NCBI RefSeq assembly: GCF_041081105.1
Contig: NZ_CP163528.1
Location: 1,054,001 to 1,118,000 of the forward strand
DNA length: 64,000 bases
Reading direction: 5' to 3'
DNA from: Promicromonospora sp. Populi
GTDB taxonomy: Bacteria; Actinomycetota; Actinomycetes; Actinomycetales; Cellulomonadaceae
The notes under the pieces are model-generated. The model saw only the letters and a list, made by a program, of their open reading frames with translations. It was not told where the DNA came from and made no database searches. This document shows, piece after piece, positions 61,154 to 64,000 of the stretch (within the stretch, counting starts at the first letter, position 1; each line of letters begins with the position of its first letter). The position numbers and the translations under genes were made by a program.

Positions 61154-62167
61154 ATGCGAGGAGCAATCATTCATGGAGCCGGGGACGTCCGCTTCGAGGA
61201 GCGGGCCGACCCCGAGATCGTCGAACCGACCGATGCCGTCATCCGGACCGTCGCCGCCTGTGTGTGCGGTTCGGACCTGTGGCGCTACCGCGGGATCTCC
61301 CAGGTCAAGCGGCCGACGCCGATCGGCCACGAGTACGTCGGTGTGGTCGAGCAGGTAGGCGCCACCGTCACGAGCGTCAAGCCCGGCGACTTCGTCGTCG
61401 GCGGATTCCTGCACAGCGACAACACGTGCGCCGTCTGCCGCAAGGGCGCGCACGCCAACTGCCTGCACGGCGGCGGCTACGACGGCTGCCAGGCCGAGAA
61501 GATCCGTATCCCGAACGCCGACGGCACGCTGCTCGCCACCCCCGGCGAGCCGGACGCCGACCTGATCCCGAGCCTGCTGAGCCTGTCCGACGTGATGTGC
61601 ACCGGCTGGCACGCGGCGGTCTCCGCACGTGTCGGGCCGGGTTCGAGCGTCGTGGTGGTGGGCGACGGCGCCGTCGGGCTGAGCGGTGTACTGGCTGCTG
61701 CCGAGCTTGGCGCGACGACGATCATCGCGATGAGCCGGCACGAGTCGCGGCAGAAGGTGGCGACGGAGTTCGGCGCCACCCATATCGTCGCCGAGCGCGG
61801 CGCGGAGGGCCTGGCCAAGGTGCTGGAGCTGACCGAGGGCATCGGCGCGGACGCGGTGCTGGAGTGCGTCGGCACCGAGGAGGCCCGGCAGCAGTCGGTC
61901 GAGCTGGTCCGGCCCGGCGGAGTGATCGGCCTGGTCGGGGTGCCGCACGGGGACCTGCCCACCGACACGCTCTTCTGGGGCAACAAGGGCATCCAGGGCG
62001 GCCCCGCCCCGGTCCGCGCCTACCTGCCGCACCTGCTGGACCTGGTGTGGAAGCGCGAGATCGACCCGGGCAAGGTCTTCGACCTCACCCTGCCGCTGGC
62101 GGAGGTGGCCGAGGCCTACCGGGCCATGGACGAGCGACGCGCGATCAAGGTGCTGTTGCAGAACTGA
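61154..62167 (+). CDS. zinc-dependent alcohol dehydrogenase (MDR family)
   Basis: A 337-residue zinc MDR enzyme. The catalytic zinc site shows C38 (VCGSD) and H59-E60 (GHEYVG), and structural-zinc cysteines lie at 92, 95 and 103 (CAVCRKGAHANC). The nucleotide-binding motif is VVGDGAVGLSGVLAA. ATG 61154 follows GGAG. Its last 23 bases overlap the convergent GntR gene. It resembles dehydrogenases acting on alcohols, aldehydes or polyols; the nearby gluconate genes suggest a sugar-type substrate, but this is weak. Confidence 0.92.
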   Translation: MRGAIIHGAGDVRFEERADPEIVEPTDAVIRTVAACVCGSDLWRYRGISQVKRPTPIGHEYVGVVEQVGATVTSVKPGDFVVGGFLHSDNTCAVCRKGAHANCLHGGGYDGCQAEKIRIPNADGTLLATPGEPDADLIPSLLSLSDVMCTGWHAAVSARVGPGSSVVVVGDGAVGLSGVLAAAELGATTIIAMSRHESRQKVATEFGATHIVAERGAEGLAKVLELTEGIGADAVLECVGTEEARQQSVELVRPGGVIGLVGVPHGDLPTDTLFWGNKGIQGGPAPVRAYLPHLLDLVWKREIDPGKVFDLTLPLAEVAEAYRAMDERRAIKVLLQN

Positions 62168-62882
62168 GCCCAGCTGGAGCACTGAGCGCTGCTGCAGAAC
62201 CGAGCGCTGCTCGCACCTCGTGCACTATGCGCGCCATCGCCTCCTCGGCGGCCGCGCCGTCGCCCGCCGCTACCGCCAGGGCTACCGCCTCGTGGGCGTC
62301 GAGGGCGGCAGGCTCGGGGAACACAGGCATGAGTCCGAGGTGAGTACGCCCCGACAGCACGACGGCGATCACGCCGCTCAGCGCGCCGAACAGCTCGTTG
62401 CCGCTGGACCGCAGGAGCAGCTCGTGCATGCGGATGTCCAGGGCGAGGAAGGCGTCGTGGTTCCCCTCGCCGGCCTCGCCCAGGGCACGCATGCGGCGCG
62501 CGATGGTGACCAGCTCGTCCCGATCGGCCGCCGACGCGGCACTCGCCGCGCCGGCGGCGGCCAGGGGTTCGACGGCGAGGCGCAGCTCGGTCAGCGAGCG
62601 CATCTGGGCCAGGCGGCCCGGCCCGTCGAGGCGCCATGCGATCACCCGGGGGTCGAGCACGTTCCACGCCGTCTGCGGGAGCACCACGATGCCGACCCGA
62701 GGGCCGGAGCGGACCAGACCGAGTCCTTCGAGCAAGCGCATCGCCTCACGCGCGACGGTGCGGGACACGCCGAACTCCACACCGATCCCATCGAGCGTCA
62801 GGATCGCGCCCGCCGCCACCTCACCACCGGTGATGCGCCGGCCGAGGGCGTCGAGCACGGGGCTGTGCAGCACTTGGGGCAT
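62145..62882 (-). CDS. GntR regulator, FadR subfamily, of the gluconate genes
   Basis: A 245-residue repressor with an N-terminal winged helix (VEFGVSRTVAREAMRLLEGLGL, about 35-56) and a helical FCD ligand-binding domain. The FCD metal-site residues are suggested by DIRMHELLLRSSGN and a late DAHEAVALAV. ATG at 62882. It is divergent from gntK, and two TNGT-N3-ACNA sites lie between them. The likely effector is gluconate or 6-phosphogluconate. Its 3' end overlaps the alcohol dehydrogenase gene by 23 bases. Confidence 0.92.
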   Translation of the reverse strand: MPQVLHSPVLDALGRRITGGEVAAGAILTLDGIGVEFGVSRTVAREAMRLLEGLGLVRSGPRVGIVVLPQTAWNVLDPRVIAWRLDGPGRLAQMRSLTELRLAVEPLAAAGAASAASAADRDELVTIARRMRALGEAGEGNHDAFLALDIRMHELLLRSSGNELFGALSGVIAVVLSGRTHLGLMPVFPEPAALDAHEAVALAVAAGDGAAAEEAMARIVHEVRAALGSAAALSAPAGLSSATAP

Positions 62883-62931
62883 GTTCGTAGCGTAGGTCGC
62901 GCCGTCGTCGCTTGATTGGCTACAGGCTGAT

Positions 62932-62977
62932 TAGTCACACCATTGGTGACCCGAATCACACGGCAATGGTGTGACCA
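62932..62977. promoter_or_regulatory. two FadR-type operators in the gntR-gntK gap
   Basis: TAGTCACACCA (62932-62942) and TGGTGTGACCA (62967-62977) both fit the FadR-subfamily pattern TNGT-N3-ACNA; the second is a perfect palindrome around GTG. They are 35 bases apart centre to centre. In addition TCACACCATTG (62935-62945) and CAATGGTGTGA (62964-62974) form an 11-bp inverted repeat linking the two sites. Confidence 0.8.
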
Positions 62978-62995
62978 ATGGTCCAGGATGGGCAC

Positions 62996-63649
62996 ATGGA
63001 CATAGACGTCACCGAGACAAGCAGCAGAGGGCCGAGCGTGTCCGGGGCCAGCCCCGGCCCCAGGGCGATAGTGGTGATGGGCGTGGCCGGGTCGGGCAAG
63101 ACGACCGTCGCGGCACTCCTGGCCGGACGGCTCGGCGCATCGTTCGCGGAGGGCGACGACTTCCACTCCCCCGCGAACGTCGCCAAGATGGCGGCGGGCC
63201 ACCCCCTCGACGACGAGGACCGCTGGCCGTGGCTGCGCGGGATCCGGGACTGGTTCGCCAAGGAGCTGCGCGAGGGGCGCAGCGCGGTGGTGCCGTGCAG
63301 CGCCCTGCGGCGCAGCTACCGCGACCTGCTGGAGACAGCGGGCAGCGAGACGACCGGCAGCAACATTTCCGGCAGCGGCACGACCCGCAGCGGCACGGCC
63401 GGCGGCAAGAATGCTGGCGCAGTGCGGTTCGTGCACCTCACCGGCTCGTACGACCTGCTCCGCGAGCGCATCCAGGGCCGGGCGGGTCACTTCATGAAGC
63501 CCGAGATGCTCGACGGCCAGCTCGCCGCGCTGGAGCCGCTCGGCGATGACGAGCCCGGGTTCACCGTCGACATCACGCAACGACCGGAACAGATAGTCGA
63601 GGAGATCCTGCGCCGGCTCGCCGACCAGGCCGAGAGCGAGGACCACTGA
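62996..63649 (+). CDS. gntK: gluconokinase
   Basis: A 217-residue P-loop kinase that phosphorylates D-gluconate to 6-phosphogluconate for the pentose-phosphate or Entner-Doudoroff route. Walker A is GVAGSGKTT (29-37), followed by the family phrases FAEGDDFHSPANVAKMAAGHPL and PCSALRRSYRDLL. Gluconokinases are usually 165-180 residues. The excess is an N-terminal polar extension and a Gly/Ser/Thr insert around residues 113-138. Its stop overlaps the transporter start by one base (TGATG). Control is by the divergent GntR. Confidence 0.93.
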   Translation: MDIDVTETSSRGPSVSGASPGPRAIVVMGVAGSGKTTVAALLAGRLGASFAEGDDFHSPANVAKMAAGHPLDDEDRWPWLRGIRDWFAKELREGRSAVVPCSALRRSYRDLLETAGSETTGSNISGSGTTRSGTAGGKNAGAVRFVHLTGSYDLLRERIQGRAGHFMKPEMLDGQLAALEPLGDDEPGFTVDITQRPEQIVEEILRRLADQAESEDH

Positions 63650-64000
63650 TGTTCCAGACAGCCCTTTCCCAGGCCGCTCTGTCCCAGGCAGCACTTTCCC
63701 AGGCGACTCTCGCCCAGGCGGCCGCCGCCCCGACCGCGTCGACGCCGCAGCTTGTGCTTGCGGCCGTCGCCGGTATCGCCGTCATCATCGTGCTGATCGT
63801 CTGGCTCAAGATGCACCCGTTCCTGGCCCTCGTGCTCGGGTCCGGCGTGCTCGCGGCCGTGGCCGGCATCGGCCTCACCGACACCTTCACGAGCTTCTCC
63901 ACGGGTCTGGGCAGCACGGTTGCCGGCGTCGGCGTGCTGATCGCGCTCGGTTCGATCATCGGCAAGCTGCTCATCGACTCGGGCGGCGCGGACCGCATCG
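63649..64000 (+). CDS. GntP family gluconate permease, truncated by window edge
   Basis: The first 117 residues of a gluconate:H+ symporter. After an unusual N-terminal repeat of ALSQA-like units come the first helix (LVLAAVAGIAVIIVLIVWLK) and the GntP signatures MHPFLALVLGSG and LGSTVAGVGVLIALGSIIGKLL. It is translationally coupled to gntK. The remaining three quarters of the protein lie outside the window. Confidence 0.92.
   Translation, partial: MFQTALSQAALSQAALSQATLAQAAAAPTASTPQLVLAAVAGIAVIIVLIVWLKMHPFLALVLGSGVLAAVAGIGLTDTFTSFSTGLGSTVAGVGVLIALGSIIGKLLIDSGGADRI

Noticed and set aside
1..64000. tRNA or rRNA genes
   Set aside because: No cloverleaf-type T-arm sequence or rRNA segment was recognised in any gap; this was by eye, so a covariance search would be decisive.

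Overview
The window is very GC-rich, densely coded DNA with many GTG starts and short 1-4 base gene overlaps, typical of a free-living actinobacterium. The content fits a saprophytic, carbohydrate-degrading Micrococcales member. It includes LacI, ROK, TetR, GntR and HxlR regulators, several sugar and peptide-type ABC importers, secreted proteases and glycosidases, an F420-type oxidoreductase and a SAM riboswitch before metE. A Promicromonospora/Cellulosimicrobium-like source is my inference; no 16S or other marker is present. I saw no tRNA, rRNA, CRISPR array, transposase or phage block.

Layout. 1-2.4 kb: a truncated D-2-hydroxyacid dehydrogenase, a DUF899 protein and a small membrane protein. 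2.46-18.03 kb: a catabolic locus with a divergent SGNH esterase and, on the + strand, a LacI regulator, a five-gene Dpp/Opp-type ABC importer, a FAD oxidoreductase, a DapA-type aldolase/dehydratase, a Tat-exported beta-helix protein, a tandem FAH-fold protein and a formylglycine-type sulfatase. Most of these genes overlap by 1-4 bases, so they form one operon. 18-27.9 kb: MFS exporter, DUF418 protein, several SDR/quinone-reductase enzymes with TetR and AraC regulators, and a YibE/F membrane protein. 27.9-33.1 kb: VanY-like lipoprotein, ECF sigma factor with a membrane partner, and riboswitch-controlled metE. 33.2-48.2 kb: streptogrisin-like protease with a lectin domain, then a mannose-oriented block. 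That block has a GH92 alpha-mannosidase, LacI, a CUT2 importer with a half-size ATPase and a ROK regulator on the minus strand, facing a CUT1 importer on the + strand. 48.3-56.7 kb: esterase and monooxygenase with a divergent AraC regulator, then a LuxR-type regulator and a giant subtilase. 56.7-64 kb: LLM oxidoreductase, an SDR relic, an HxlR/QorB-like pair, a zinc alcohol dehydrogenase, and the GntR/GntK/GntP gluconate system, cut by the right edge.

Three genes (AraC at 26.9 kb, ROK at 43.5 kb, subtilase at 52 kb) are each interrupted by the apparent loss of exactly one base in a G/C-rich run. Sequencing indels are a more economical explanation than three independent pseudogenes. Regulatory DNA is unusually readable: three identical-architecture TetR sites, two FadR-type sites, a shared AraC site at two paralogous loci, a SAM aptamer whose P1 stem overlaps the ribosome binding site, and several very long perfect hairpins at gene ends. 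The least explained element is the 2.46-18.03 kb sulfatase/FAH/FAD-oxidoreductase locus, which looks like an uncharacterised pathway for a sulfated or acidic sugar substrate.
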